The translations under genes and the position numbers were made by a program. 64,000 bases of DNA from SIG589 sp045652465 (GTDB taxonomy: Bacteria > Bacillota > Clostridia > Oscillospirales > Acutalibacteraceae), in NCBI GenBank assembly GCA_045652465.1, contig JAZRUI010000015.1, positions 62,001 to 126,000 on the forward strand. The letters run 5' to 3'. The number at the start of each line of letters is the position of its first letter. Positions within the stretch are counted from its first letter, which is position 1. This document shows positions 18,122 through 26,194 of this stretch, in pieces. The notes under the pieces were generated by a model, which worked only from the letters and a program-made list of their open reading frames with translations, had not been told where the DNA came from and ran no database searches.

Positions 18122-18679
18122 ATGAAAGAAAAAAATGTAAGAATGGCAAGAAAACTAACCGTGAGCGCATTGTTTATTGCGCTGGCTGCAGTGCTCAGCG
18201 AAATCAAAATCGTAACGCTGCCGATGGGCGGGGGAGTAACGGCGCTTTCGATGCTGCCCGTGATTCTCATTCCCGTAATGTTCGGCGCAGGCTGGGGATT
18301 TTTCTCCTGCGCGACCTATGCCGCAGTGCAGCTTCTCTTCGGGCTTGATTCGGCTTTAGCCGCCCCAACGCAGGCGGGCGCAGTCGGCAGTATATTCTTT
18401 GATTATTTGCTGGCATATTCGGCTTTGGGAATAGTTGGATTTTTCGCTCGCGGCAAAAAGCCTACCATAATTTTGGGCGCAGCGCTCGCAATTCTCGCGA
18501 GATATGCCATGAACATCATAGCAACCTGCGTTGTTTGGGGCGTTTTTGTGCCTGCTGAATATGGTCTTCTCGAATATGGAATTCTTTATAATTCCTATGT
18601 TGTTATCGAGGGCGCGGCAGTTTGCATTGTTTTGGCAATTTTATTAAACAACAAGGGCTTTTCTAAAATTATAAAGTAA
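18122..18679 (+). CDS. thiT: thiamine transporter ThiT (ECF S-component)
   Basis: A 185-residue substrate-binding membrane subunit that works with the shared ECF EcfA1/EcfA2/EcfT module to import thiamine. Six hydrophobic segments are visible. Typical ThiT features include the start KLTVSALFIALAAVLSEIK, the loop LPMGGGVTALSMLPV that lines the thiamine site, and the C-terminal aromatic stretch around EYGLLEYGILYNSY. A TPP riboswitch upstream independently confirms the substrate. No ECF energizing genes are in the window, as expected for group II ECF systems. Confidence 0.95.
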   Translation: MKEKNVRMARKLTVSALFIALAAVLSEIKIVTLPMGGGVTALSMLPVILIPVMFGAGWGFFSCATYAAVQLLFGLDSALAAPTQAGAVGSIFFDYLLAYSALGIVGFFARGKKPTIILGAALAILARYAMNIIATCVVWGVFVPAEYGLLEYGILYNSYVVIEGAAVCIVLAILLNNKGFSKIIK

Positions 18680-18708
18680 TTGATTTTTGAAGCGATTAAT
18701 AGTATAAT
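18680..18708 (+). promoter_or_regulatory. promoter of the aminotransferase gene
   Basis: TTGATT (18680-18685), 17-base spacer, TATAAT (18703-18708), starting at the thiT stop codon. Confidence 0.75.
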
Positions 18709-18741
18709 GTTGGGGTGACACTATTTAGAAAGAGGTAAATT

Positions 18742-20022
18742 ATGAATTATACCCAACTATCTATGGATGAAAAACGCGCGCTGCTCTCTGAACTCAAGGC
18801 AAAATATAACGAGTTCAAGGCTCGCGATATATCGCTTAATATGGCTCGCGGCAAGCCTTCGGGCGCCCAGCTTGACATTTCCATGCAAATGATGGATGTC
18901 CTCGCAAGCGACAGCGACCTTTCCTGCGATGATGGAACCGATTGCCGCAACTATGGCGTGCTTGATGGTTTGCCTGAGGCGAAGAAACTCCTCGGCGATA
19001 TGATGGAGGTTCCCGCTGATAATATCATTATCTATGGCAACTCGAGCTTGAATGTTATGTATGACACGATCTCGCGCTGCATGACCCATGGCGTTATGGG
19101 CCACACTCCTTGGGGCAAACTTCCCGCAGTTAAGTTCTTATGCCCCGTTCCGGGATATGACCGCCATTTTGCCATAACCGAGCATTTCGGCATTGAGATG
19201 ATAAACATTCCCATGCTTCCGACAGGTCCCGATATGGACATGGTTGAAGAATTGGTATCGACCGACCCTGCCATTAAGGGCATTTGGTGCGTTCCCAAAT
19301 ATTCGAATCCGCAGGGCTATTCCTATTCGGATGAAACCGTTCGCCGCTTTGCAGCTCTCGAGCCTGCAGCTGAGGACTTCCGCATCTTTTGGGATAATGC
19401 CTATTGCGGCCACCATCTCTATCCCGATGATCCTGATATCGTTTTGGAGATTTTGGATGAATGCCGCCGTGCGGGCAACCCCGATATGGTTTATAAGTTC
19501 TCCTCAACCTCAAAAATCAGCTTCCCCGGTTCGGGAATTTCGGCTATTGCCGCTTCGCTTAACAACCTTAAGGAAATTCGCCATCAAATGGGCATCCAAA
19601 CCATTGGCCACGATAAGGTTAACCAGCTTCGCCATGTTCGCTTCTTCGGCGATATCGAGGGCATGCGCCTTCATATGATAAAGCATGCCGATATTCTCCG
19701 CCCCAAGTTCCAAAAGGTGCTTGAGATTTTAGAGCGCGAGCTCGGCGGTCTCGGAATCGGCGAATGGACCAACCCGAAGGGCGGCTATTTCATCTCCTTC
19801 GATGGTCTTGAGGGAACCGCAAAGGCGGTTGTTGCCCTTTGCAAGAAGGCAGGCGTTATAATGACCGATGCAGGCGCAACCTATCCCTATCATAACGACC
19901 CCCGCGACTGCAACATTCGCATCGCGCCTTCCTATCCTTCGGTTGATGATTTGGCTCTTGCAACCGAGCTTTTCGCTCTTTGCGTTAAAATCGTTAGCCT
20001 TAAGAAATTAATTGGTGAATAA
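18742..20022 (+). CDS. PLP-dependent aspartate aminotransferase, actinobacterial (class Ic-like) type
   Basis: A 426-residue PLP enzyme of the family typified by Corynebacterium AspT (Asp_aminotransf family), which exchanges amino groups between aspartate and 2-oxoglutarate. Visible residues: NMARGKPSGAQLDIS at the start, NYGVLDGLPEAKKLLGD, the cofactor region IIYGNSSLNVMYD, VPKYSNPQGYSYS, FWDNAYCGHHLY with the PLP-ring Asp and Tyr, and the Schiff-base Lys in KFSSTSKISFPGSG. Substrate recognition Arg lies in CNIRIAPSYPS. AGAAAGAGGT precedes the ATG. Single gene with own promoter and terminator. Confidence 0.88.
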   Translation: MNYTQLSMDEKRALLSELKAKYNEFKARDISLNMARGKPSGAQLDISMQMMDVLASDSDLSCDDGTDCRNYGVLDGLPEAKKLLGDMMEVPADNIIIYGNSSLNVMYDTISRCMTHGVMGHTPWGKLPAVKFLCPVPGYDRHFAITEHFGIEMINIPMLPTGPDMDMVEELVSTDPAIKGIWCVPKYSNPQGYSYSDETVRRFAALEPAAEDFRIFWDNAYCGHHLYPDDPDIVLEILDECRRAGNPDMVYKFSSTSKISFPGSGISAIAASLNNLKEIRHQMGIQTIGHDKVNQLRHVRFFGDIEGMRLHMIKHADILRPKFQKVLEILERELGGLGIGEWTNPKGGYFISFDGLEGTAKAVVALCKKAGVIMTDAGATYPYHNDPRDCNIRIAPSYPSVDDLALATELFALCVKIVSLKKLIGE

Positions 20023-20023
20023 T

Positions 20024-20062
20024 AAAAAAGCCTTGGCTTAACTGCCAAGGCTTTTTCTTTTT
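20024..20062. terminator. bidirectional terminator (aminotransferase / mrp)
   Basis: AAAAAAGCCTTGGC, short loop, GCCAAGGCTTTTTC between the two convergent stops. Confidence 0.85.
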
Positions 20063-20894
20063 ATAAACTTTCGATTTTATCCGCGGCCGCATCAAGGAAA
20101 TCGCCCGCGAAGCGTTCAATTTTGCCTGCATCGCATAAAGCGGCAAATGAGGGGTCAATCGGAATCTCTCCAAGCAGCGGAACGCCTAATTCATCGGCAA
20201 CGGTTCCGGTTTTGCCCTCTCCGTAAATGCGGAATTTCTTGCCGCAATCGGGGCAAACGGCATAGCTCATATTCTCAACGAGACCCAAAACGGGAATGTT
20301 CATCATCTTTGCCATATTGTAGGCCTTTTTAACGATGAGCGAAACGAGGTCCTGCGGCGAGGTAACAATAACGATGCCATCGATGGGAAGAGATTGATAA
20401 ACCGTTAGGGGAACATCGCCTGTTCCGGGAGGCATATCGATGAACATATAATCCAAATCGCCCCAAACAACATCGTTCCAGAATTGCTTAACAACTCCGC
20501 CGATAACGGGTCCGCGCCAAACAACGGGGGAATCCTCGTTTTCGAGCAACAGGTTTATAGACATAATGCGAATATCGCTGCCGGTTGTTGCGGGCAAAAG
20601 TCCCAATTCGTTTTGATAAGCGCGGCTTCCGGCGCCAAACATTTTAGGAATGGAAGGACCGGTTATATCGGCATCCATAACGCCAACCGAAAAACCGCGG
20701 CGATTCATAAGGGTTGCGAGCATTCCGCAAACCAAGCTTTTGCCAACGCCGCCCTTGCCGCTAACAACGCCGATAACCTTTTTAACGGTGCTATATTGAT
20801 TTCCGGGCTCCTTCGGGATTCCGCCATCCGCATGAGAGCAGGATGAGCAGTTGCCGCTGCAGCCTTCTTTGTTGCATTTTCTTTCTTCAGCCAT
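20061..20894 (-). CDS. mrp: Mrp/ApbC/NBP35-type Fe-S cluster carrier ATPase
   Basis: A 277-residue P-loop ATPase that binds and transfers [4Fe-4S] clusters in the cytoplasm. The deviant Walker A motif VVSGKGGVGKSLVCGML is near residue 40; switch regions VMDADITGPSIP and FIDMPPGTGDVPLTVYQSL follow. The C-terminal CxxC (YAVCPDCGKKF) that forms the bridging cluster is present. The N-terminus has an extra Cys-rich stretch (CNKEGCSGNCSSCSH) seen in clostridial members. Has an AAGGTGAT ribosome site; it follows the S1-domain gene by 47 bases. Confidence 0.93.
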   Translation of the reverse strand: MAEERKCNKEGCSGNCSSCSHADGGIPKEPGNQYSTVKKVIGVVSGKGGVGKSLVCGMLATLMNRRGFSVGVMDADITGPSIPKMFGAGSRAYQNELGLLPATTGSDIRIMSINLLLENEDSPVVWRGPVIGGVVKQFWNDVVWGDLDYMFIDMPPGTGDVPLTVYQSLPIDGIVIVTSPQDLVSLIVKKAYNMAKMMNIPVLGLVENMSYAVCPDCGKKFRIYGEGKTGTVADELGVPLLGEIPIDPSFAALCDAGKIERFAGDFLDAAADKIESL

Positions 20895-20927
20895 TTTTTA
20901 TCACCTTGATTTTTAAAATCTATAATA

Positions 20928-20955
20928 AGTATATCACAAATTTAGGGTTTTTCAA
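20928..20955 (-). promoter_or_regulatory. possible promoter of mrp
   Basis: On the minus strand TTGAAA (20955-20950), 16-base spacer, TATACT (20933-20928); the -35 lies in the end of the upstream S1 gene. Confidence 0.45.
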
Positions 20956-21871
20956 GGAAATCAGTTAGAATTATTTTCTCGCTCATAGCGGGCGAATAAA
21001 CCCACCTGTCTATATGCTCATCATTATAAAAATATTTTTTCTCTCTTGAATATTCCGAGTCGAAACTGTCAATAATAATAAGTTTAACCTTCATCTTATC
21101 GGGTATAACGCTTTTAACATAAACGCTGGCGGTTTGCCCAATGTAAACATTGTTTTTGGGCTCGGCGAGCCCCGCAAGGTTAGGGGTTAGTTCAACGAAA
21201 ACGCCATAGGATTCAACCGAGCGAATAACCCCCGAAACCGTTTCTCCCTGCGAGAAGAGCGCCGCGTTTTCCTCCCAGGTGCCCAAAAGCTCTTTATGGG
21301 TCAGTGTTATGCGCCCGTCCTCCAAAGCCCTAACCGCCGCCTTAATATCCTCTCCTGCGAAGAAACGGTCGCGCGGGTGGGAAATTCGCGAAACCGAAAT
21401 GGAGTTAATGGGCAAAAGCGCCGCAATTCCGCAGGCGATATCGCAAAACGCGCCAAAGCTTTCGAGATGGGTAACGCGGGCATCGATAACATCGCCCGCC
21501 GCCAGCCGCGAAACATATTCTCTTTCGGCCTTTTCCTGCGCTATCCGCCTTGAGAGAATGGCGTGGCGGCGACCCAAACGGTCGGTTTTTATATCGGTTA
21601 TTATGAAGCAAACGGGTTTTCCAACCCGAGAGAGCAGGGCAATATCGCGGGTCTTCCCGCTTTTGATTCCTATTGCGCCCTCATCGTGGGGAATGGTGCC
21701 GCGCATAGGTCCCAAATTAACGATTAGGTTATGCTCGCTGTCGCACATCTCGGCAACCGCCTCCAAAACCCTGCCCTCCGCAAACGCCTTTTCAATTTCG
21801 GAGTAGGAGGATAAGGAACGCCTATTCTCTTCGGTTTTGGAAAGCCACCCCTCGGGGAAATATTTTGTCAT
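20942..21871 (-). CDS. S1 RNA-binding domain protein
   Basis: A 309-residue protein with two S1-type OB-fold modules: one at ~125-210 (AAGDVIDARVTHLESFGAFCDIACGIAALLP, positions 143-172) and one at ~215-280 (GETVSGVIRSVESYGVFVELTPN). The N-terminal ~110 residues show a degenerate S1-like segment (EGRVLEAVAEMCDSEHNLIV). It resembles the shorter clostridial S1-like proteins rather than full-length ribosomal protein S1, and no IspH fusion is present. It probably acts on mRNA or ribosomes. Divergent from the phage-derived block that begins just upstream. Confidence 0.8.
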   Translation of the reverse strand: MTKYFPEGWLSKTEENRRSLSSYSEIEKAFAEGRVLEAVAEMCDSEHNLIVNLGPMRGTIPHDEGAIGIKSGKTRDIALLSRVGKPVCFIITDIKTDRLGRRHAILSRRIAQEKAEREYVSRLAAGDVIDARVTHLESFGAFCDIACGIAALLPINSISVSRISHPRDRFFAGEDIKAAVRALEDGRITLTHKELLGTWEENAALFSQGETVSGVIRSVESYGVFVELTPNLAGLAEPKNNVYIGQTASVYVKSVIPDKMKVKLIIIDSFDSEYSREKKYFYNDEHIDRWVYSPAMSEKIILTDFLEKP

Positions 21872-21890
21872 ATAATCAGCCTTTCTTTTT

Positions 21891-21918
21891 GGGGCCGCGG
21901 TTTTGCCGCGGCTTTTTC
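21891..21918 (+). terminator. terminator-like hairpin with no upstream plus-strand gene
   Basis: GCCGCGG (21894-21900), TTTTG, CCGCGGC (21906-21912), TTTTT. It reads as a plus-strand terminator, yet the gene to its left is on the minus strand, so it may be a relic of an earlier arrangement or a 5'-leader hairpin. Confidence 0.55.
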
Positions 21919-21966
21919 ATATTTTATAGATATGCCAAATGCTAAAAAATAATGCAAAATAAAAAA

Positions 21967-22020
21967 TTTTTGCCAAAGTTGTATGTTTGTTGCATGCCTT
22001 TGTGCAACAAACGGCAAAAA
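21967..22020. repeat. nested inverted repeats upstream of terS
   Basis: Inner pair GTTTGTTGC (21985-21993) / GCAACAAAC (22004-22012), and outer pair TTTTTGCC (21967-21974) / GGCAAAAA (22013-22020). Located 29 bases before terS; could be a late-promoter activator site, a packaging site or an RNA fold. Confidence 0.6.
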
Positions 22021-22048
22021 AGGGGGGTATGGGTGGAGGTGTTTAGTT

Positions 22049-22528
22049 ATGGCAAAAGAGCCCGGCGCTAAAGAGGCGCTATTTTGTGAATACTTAAAAA
22101 TTCTTCATAGTCCGCGTGAGGCGGCGGCCCGAGCGGGGTATCCCTTCCCCGAGCGAAGCGCAGTAAAGCTTATGAAAAAGGCAGCCGTCAAGCGGCGCAT
22201 AGCCGAAATGGAGATTAAAAACAGCGAGGCGGTAGCGGGTCTTAAAAGGATTGCTTTTGGGAGCGTTGCCGATGCGGTTTGGCTATGCCAAAAGGGCGAG
22301 TGCCCCTCAAGAGAGGAGCTTGAAAAGCTCGACCTTTATATGATTTCCGAACTTAAATTTACGAAAGGCGGCGCGGTGGAGGTTAAATTTTTCGACCGCA
22401 TAAAGGCGCTCGATATGCTAACGGCGCATGCGGAAGCCAAAGGCGGCAAAGCCGAACCCTTCTTCCTCGCGTTGGGCAGCAGCGCAAAACAACTCGCCTC
22501 CGAAACGGAGGAGCAAAATGAACTTTAA
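22049..22528 (+). CDS. terS: phage terminase small subunit
   Basis: A 159-residue DNA-recognition subunit of the packaging motor. The start ATG at 22049 follows GGAGG (22035-22039). The N-terminal helix-turn-helix region (EALFCEYLKILHSPREAAARAGYP, residues ~7-30, then AVKLMKKAAVKRRIAEME) matches the Terminase_2/XtmA-like small subunits, and the C-terminal part SVADAVWLCQ...FFDRIKALDMLTAHAEAKGG is the usual oligomerization and TerL-contact region. First gene of the head module; its end overlaps terL by 11 bases. Confidence 0.85.
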   Translation: MAKEPGAKEALFCEYLKILHSPREAAARAGYPFPERSAVKLMKKAAVKRRIAEMEIKNSEAVAGLKRIAFGSVADAVWLCQKGECPSREELEKLDLYMISELKFTKGGAVEVKFFDRIKALDMLTAHAEAKGGKAEPFFLALGSSAKQLASETEEQNEL

Positions 22529-23759
22529 AACCTTTTCCAAAAAGCAGCTTCGCGCCCTAACCTTTTGGCATGAGGAGAGTCCCGATTGCGAGAAGGATGC
22601 CCTCATTTGCGATGGCGCGGTGCGAAGCGGAAAATCAGTTTGTATGTTTTTGTCCTTTATTTTTTGGTCGTTTTATCGTTTCTCATCAGCCGATTTTGCG
22701 ATTTGCGGCAAAACGGTGACCTCGCTTCGAAGAAATCTCATAACGCCGATGACGGGCGTTTTAAAGGAGATGGGCTTCGAATGCCGAGAGATTCAAAGTC
22801 GGGGAATTTTGAAAATAAAACTCGAAGAGCGGGAGAACACCTATTATCTTTTTGGTGGTCGCGATGAATCGAGCGCGGCGCTCATTCAGGGAATGACCCT
22901 TTCGGGCGTTTTGTTTGATGAGGCTGTGCTGATGCCCCGCTCCTTTATTGAGCAGGCGCTCGCGCGCTGCTCGGTCGAGGGTTCAAAATTCTTCTTCAAC
23001 TGCAATCCCCAAAGCCCCTCGCATTGGTTTTATCGCGAATGGATTAAAAAGGCGGAAAGCAAGGGCGCGCTTTATCTCCATTTCACAATGGCGGAAAATC
23101 CCTCGCTTTCGGCGGCAATGCTTCGGCGCTATGCCTCGCTCTATTCAGGCACTTTTTATGAGCGGTTTGTGCTTGGAAAATGGGTTGCGGCAGAGGGCCT
23201 CGTTTATCCCTTTTTTCGCGAGGAGGATATGTGTGAGCCTCCCGATAACTGCGATAAATACTATATCTCCTGCGACTACGGAACGGTCAATCCCGCCTCC
23301 TTCGGTCTTTGGGGGAGAAGTGGCGGCGTTTGGTATCGTTTGGCGGAATATTATTATTCCTCCAAAACCGCAGGCGAGCAAAAAACCGATGAGGAATATT
23401 ATGGCGAACTCGAAAAATTGGCAAACGGCAGGCGCATAACCGCGGTTATATGCGACCCATCGGCGGCCTCGTTTCTAACCTGTATCCGCCGCCACGGTAG
23501 ATTTACGGCCATACCCGCCAAAAACGATGTCCTTGATGGCATTAGAAGGGTGTCGGACTGTTTGAGGTCGGGGCGCATCAAAATTTGCAAGGGCTGTGCC
23601 GATTCGGCCAAGGAGTTTTCGCTTTATCGTTGGGATGAATCCGCAATCAAGGATTCCCCCAAAAAAGAAAACGACCACGCGATGGACGACATACGCTATT
23701 TTGTTTCCACCATACTTTATGGCGGCTCCGCGGGAGTAGCGGTTGCCGCAAGAAGATAG
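22518..23759 (+). CDS. terL: phage terminase large subunit
   Basis: ATPase-nuclease that pumps DNA into proheads and cuts it. 413 residues; ATG at 22518 with GGAGGAG just before. Walker A is GAVRSGKS (33-40), Walker B LFDEA (132-136), coupling motif FFNCNPQSP (~158-166). The RNase-H-like nuclease begins YISCDYGT (D253), with ICDPSAASF and a final DDIRYF acidic pair. All key residues are present, so the gene looks functional. Terminase_3/PBSX type by overall pattern. Confidence 0.95.
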   Translation: MNFKTFSKKQLRALTFWHEESPDCEKDALICDGAVRSGKSVCMFLSFIFWSFYRFSSADFAICGKTVTSLRRNLITPMTGVLKEMGFECREIQSRGILKIKLEERENTYYLFGGRDESSAALIQGMTLSGVLFDEAVLMPRSFIEQALARCSVEGSKFFFNCNPQSPSHWFYREWIKKAESKGALYLHFTMAENPSLSAAMLRRYASLYSGTFYERFVLGKWVAAEGLVYPFFREEDMCEPPDNCDKYYISCDYGTVNPASFGLWGRSGGVWYRLAEYYYSSKTAGEQKTDEEYYGELEKLANGRRITAVICDPSAASFLTCIRRHGRFTAIPAKNDVLDGIRRVSDCLRSGRIKICKGCADSAKEFSLYRWDESAIKDSPKKENDHAMDDIRYFVSTILYGGSAGVAVAARR

Positions 23760-23778
23760 AAAAGGGAGTGAAAAAAGT

Positions 23779-24900
23779 TTGAAATTATTTAAATCCAAAA
23801 ATCGCCGCGCGCTCCAAACCGAGGGGGACAATTTCTCTTCGGCGAACCGCCTTTCGGCTCCCTCATATTTGGAGGGCGAGATGTATCGAGCATTGCGCGA
23901 ATCGGTGCCGATTATCGATGCGGCGGTTGAAAAAATCGTTCGCCTTTGCGGAAGTTTCAGCGTTGAGTGCCAAAACAAAACCGCTGAAGCCTGCCTAAAG
24001 CAGTTTTTGGCGGAGGTTCCGTTTGGAGCGGCAGGCAGGGGAATAAGCGCGTTTCTATCAGGAACGCTCGACCGCCTCTTAACCTATGGCACAGCGGTCA
24101 ACGAAATGCTCATCGATGGCGAGGGAAGGCTAAGAGCGCTTTATGGTGCCGACCTTCATGAGCTCGAACTCAAGGAAGGCGAACCCGCAAAACCCGAGAT
24201 ATATTTAAGGGGCATAGGCGGAAACCGAAAAATCCCCCATCCCGAGCGCGTTCTTATAACGGCGCTGAATCCCGAACCGCATAGCCCCTATGGCGTTTCG
24301 CTTTTAAGGGGACTGCCGTTTTTGAGCGATATTTTGCTCAAAATCTATCATAGCGTCGGAACCAATTTCGAGCGAATGGGCAACCTCCGCTTCGCGGTTA
24401 CCTATAAACCCGCGAGCGGCGAATATGCCCCAACCTGCGCCGATGAAATTGCAAAGGCTTGGAGCGATGCCATGAGCGACACTTCCGCAGTCCGCGATTT
24501 TGTGGCTGTGGGGGATGTCGGCATTAAGGTTATCGGCTCCGAAACTGCGTTTCCCGATGTTTCGGTGCCTTCGAGGGTGATATTAGAGCAGGTAATCGCA
24601 AAAACTGGACTGCCGCCCTTTTTGCTCGGACTTTCCTGGTCATCGACCGAGCGAATGTCCTCGCAGCAGGCGGATATATTAACCAGCGAGCTTGAGTATT
24701 ACCGCAGCATCATAACCCCTGCTATCGCCGAGATTTGCCGAACCTATTTGCGCGGTGAGGGCTTGCCGACCGCGGTTAGCATAGTTTGGGATAACATCAG
24801 CCTGCAGGATGAGGTCGAGCTTTCGCGCGCCCGCCTTTATAACGCGCAGGCGGCAAAAATCGAAAACGAATCAGGAGGCAACAAGAATGACACCAAATGA
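23779..24900 (+). CDS. phage portal protein
   Basis: A 373-residue subunit of the dodecameric portal through which DNA enters the head. It starts at TTG 23779, twelve codons inside the longest frame, eight bases after GGGAG. Features: YRALRESVPIIDAAVEKIVRLCG (residues ~36-58), a stretch LTYGTAVNEMLIDGEGRLRALYG typical of the clip/wing, and the conserved TGLPPFLLGLSW...ERMSSQQADILTSELEYY stem and crown region. Its C-terminal 14 bases overlap the next start. Confidence 0.88.
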   Translation: MKLFKSKNRRALQTEGDNFSSANRLSAPSYLEGEMYRALRESVPIIDAAVEKIVRLCGSFSVECQNKTAEACLKQFLAEVPFGAAGRGISAFLSGTLDRLLTYGTAVNEMLIDGEGRLRALYGADLHELELKEGEPAKPEIYLRGIGGNRKIPHPERVLITALNPEPHSPYGVSLLRGLPFLSDILLKIYHSVGTNFERMGNLRFAVTYKPASGEYAPTCADEIAKAWSDAMSDTSAVRDFVAVGDVGIKVIGSETAFPDVSVPSRVILEQVIAKTGLPPFLLGLSWSSTERMSSQQADILTSELEYYRSIITPAIAEICRTYLRGEGLPTAVSIVWDNISLQDEVELSRARLYNAQAAKIENESGGNKNDTK

Positions 24901-25828
24901 TAACGCCCTGCGAGAGGGCGAACTCGAAAAAATATGCGCCTATTCGCGCCGCCCGTTATCAGCCGAGGAAATCTATGTTTTCAGCGTGACCCTTTGCGAT
25001 AACGATATCGACCGCGATTTTGAGCGCTTCTCCGATGATGCACTCGAAAGATTGGCCGAGCTCTATGTTGGAAAAACGGGCATATGCGACCACGATATGA
25101 AGAGCGATAATCAGCGCGCGCGAGTCTTTAGCGCCAAAACCGAATTAACGGGCGAAAAAACCCAAGACGGCAGAGCCTATAAAAAGCTAACGGCAAGGGC
25201 GTATATGTTAAGGACTGATAAAAATCGCGACCTCATAGCCGAAATCGATGCGGGAATAAAGAAGGAGGTAAGCGTTGGCTGCAGCATGAAGGAGCATACC
25301 TGCTCAATTTGCGGCCAAAGTCGCGCGGCGGGCTGCATCCATAAACCCGGCAAGGTTTATAAAACCGCCGAGGGTAAGTCGCTTTGCCACACCATCCTCT
25401 CCGACCCTGCCGATGCCTATGAATGGTCCTTTGTCGCGGTGCCCGCCCAAAGAAGAGCGGGAGTAACCAAATCTTATAAGGAGAAAAGAAAAATGCAAAC
25501 AACCGATATTTTAAAGGCGCTCGCGAGCGGCGAAACCATCGCCCTCGATGTTAATGAGCGAGATAGCCTTAGAAACTATTTAGCCGAGCAAAACGGACTT
25601 TGCGAGTTGGGTCGTGCCTATCTTGCCGAAAAGCAAAGCGCAATTATTGCCAGCGGAATTTTCGGCGATGTAAGCGAAGAAACCGTTCGCGCCTTGGTTG
25701 AGCGCATGAGCGCCAAACAGCTGGATGAGTTTTATAAGGCAGCCGCAAAGAAAACAGTAGCAGTAAAGCCGCAGTTAAAGGCGGAGGAAGACATTTCCTC
25801 CCAAAACGGCGGATTTATGATTAAGTAG
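24887..25828 (+). CDS. phage prohead protease with fused scaffold region
   Basis: A 313-residue capsid-maturation protein; ATG at 24887 after AGGAGG. The N-terminal ~200 residues resemble prohead proteases: SAEEIYVFSVTLCDNDIDRD, GKTGICDHD with a candidate catalytic His, DAGIKKEVSVGCSM with a candidate Ser, and SDPADAYEWSFVAVPAQ. A Cys/His-rich insert (CSICGQSRAAGCIH, then CH) near 143-175 could bind zinc. The last ~111 residues are an alpha-helical scaffold-like part with its own start inside the gene. The catalytic assignment is inference from the family pattern. Confidence 0.78.
   Translation: MTPNDNALREGELEKICAYSRRPLSAEEIYVFSVTLCDNDIDRDFERFSDDALERLAELYVGKTGICDHDMKSDNQRARVFSAKTELTGEKTQDGRAYKKLTARAYMLRTDKNRDLIAEIDAGIKKEVSVGCSMKEHTCSICGQSRAAGCIHKPGKVYKTAEGKSLCHTILSDPADAYEWSFVAVPAQRRAGVTKSYKEKRKMQTTDILKALASGETIALDVNERDSLRNYLAEQNGLCELGRAYLAEKQSAIIASGIFGDVSEETVRALVERMSAKQLDEFYKAAAKKTVAVKPQLKAEEDISSQNGGFMIK
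25493..25828 (+). CDS. nested in-frame scaffold protein (internal start)
   Basis: Inside the protease gene an AAGGAG (25478-25483) lies nine bases before an in-frame ATG at 25493 (codon 203). It would yield a separate 111-residue, helix-rich protein MQTTDILKALASGETI... ending like the full product. Nested scaffolds of this kind are known in lambda (C/Nu3). Separate expression is inferred from the ribosome site alone. Confidence 0.65.
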   Translation: MQTTDILKALASGETIALDVNERDSLRNYLAEQNGLCELGRAYLAEKQSAIIASGIFGDVSEETVRALVERMSAKQLDEFYKAAAKKTVAVKPQLKAEEDISSQNGGFMIK

Positions 25829-25843
25829 AAAGGAAGAAAAAAT

Positions 25844-26182
25844 ATGTTTGATTTCACAGGTTATGGCGAGAATGTTCTCACCTTTAAAACAGAAGAAGAA
25901 AATTTAAATTCCAAGCCCGTTTCCGTTGTTGCCGATTCCACCGTTTCGGCATCCGAGGCTGATGCCGAATTTTGCGGCGTTGCCCTTTCGGTTCGCTCGG
26001 GCGCAGCAACCGTTTTGATGAGCGGTTATGTTGAAATGCCCTTTAGCGGAACCGCACCCAAGCATGGCGCCGAAACTATCGTAGCCAACGGCAACGGCGG
26101 CGTTAAGTGCGCCGAGGGCGGCAAGAAGGTAACCGTTATTAAGGTGGACGAGGAGTCCTCCACCGTAGGCTTCATTTTTTAA
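25844..26182 (+). CDS. probable head decoration / capsid cement protein
   Basis: A 112-residue small beta-rich protein between the protease and the major capsid gene, the usual place of decoration proteins. Gly/Val/Ala-rich strands are visible (FCGVALSVRSGAATVLMSGYV, 45-65; KKVTVIKVDEESSTVGFIF at the end), reminiscent of DUF2190-type capsid cement proteins, which share a PVSVVADSTV...GVALS...AATVLMSGYVE style pattern. Preceded by AAAGGAAG. Function rests mainly on position. Confidence 0.65.
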   Translation: MFDFTGYGENVLTFKTEEENLNSKPVSVVADSTVSASEADAEFCGVALSVRSGAATVLMSGYVEMPFSGTAPKHGAETIVANGNGGVKCAEGGKKVTVIKVDEESSTVGFIF

Positions 26183-26194
26183 GGAGGAAAATAT

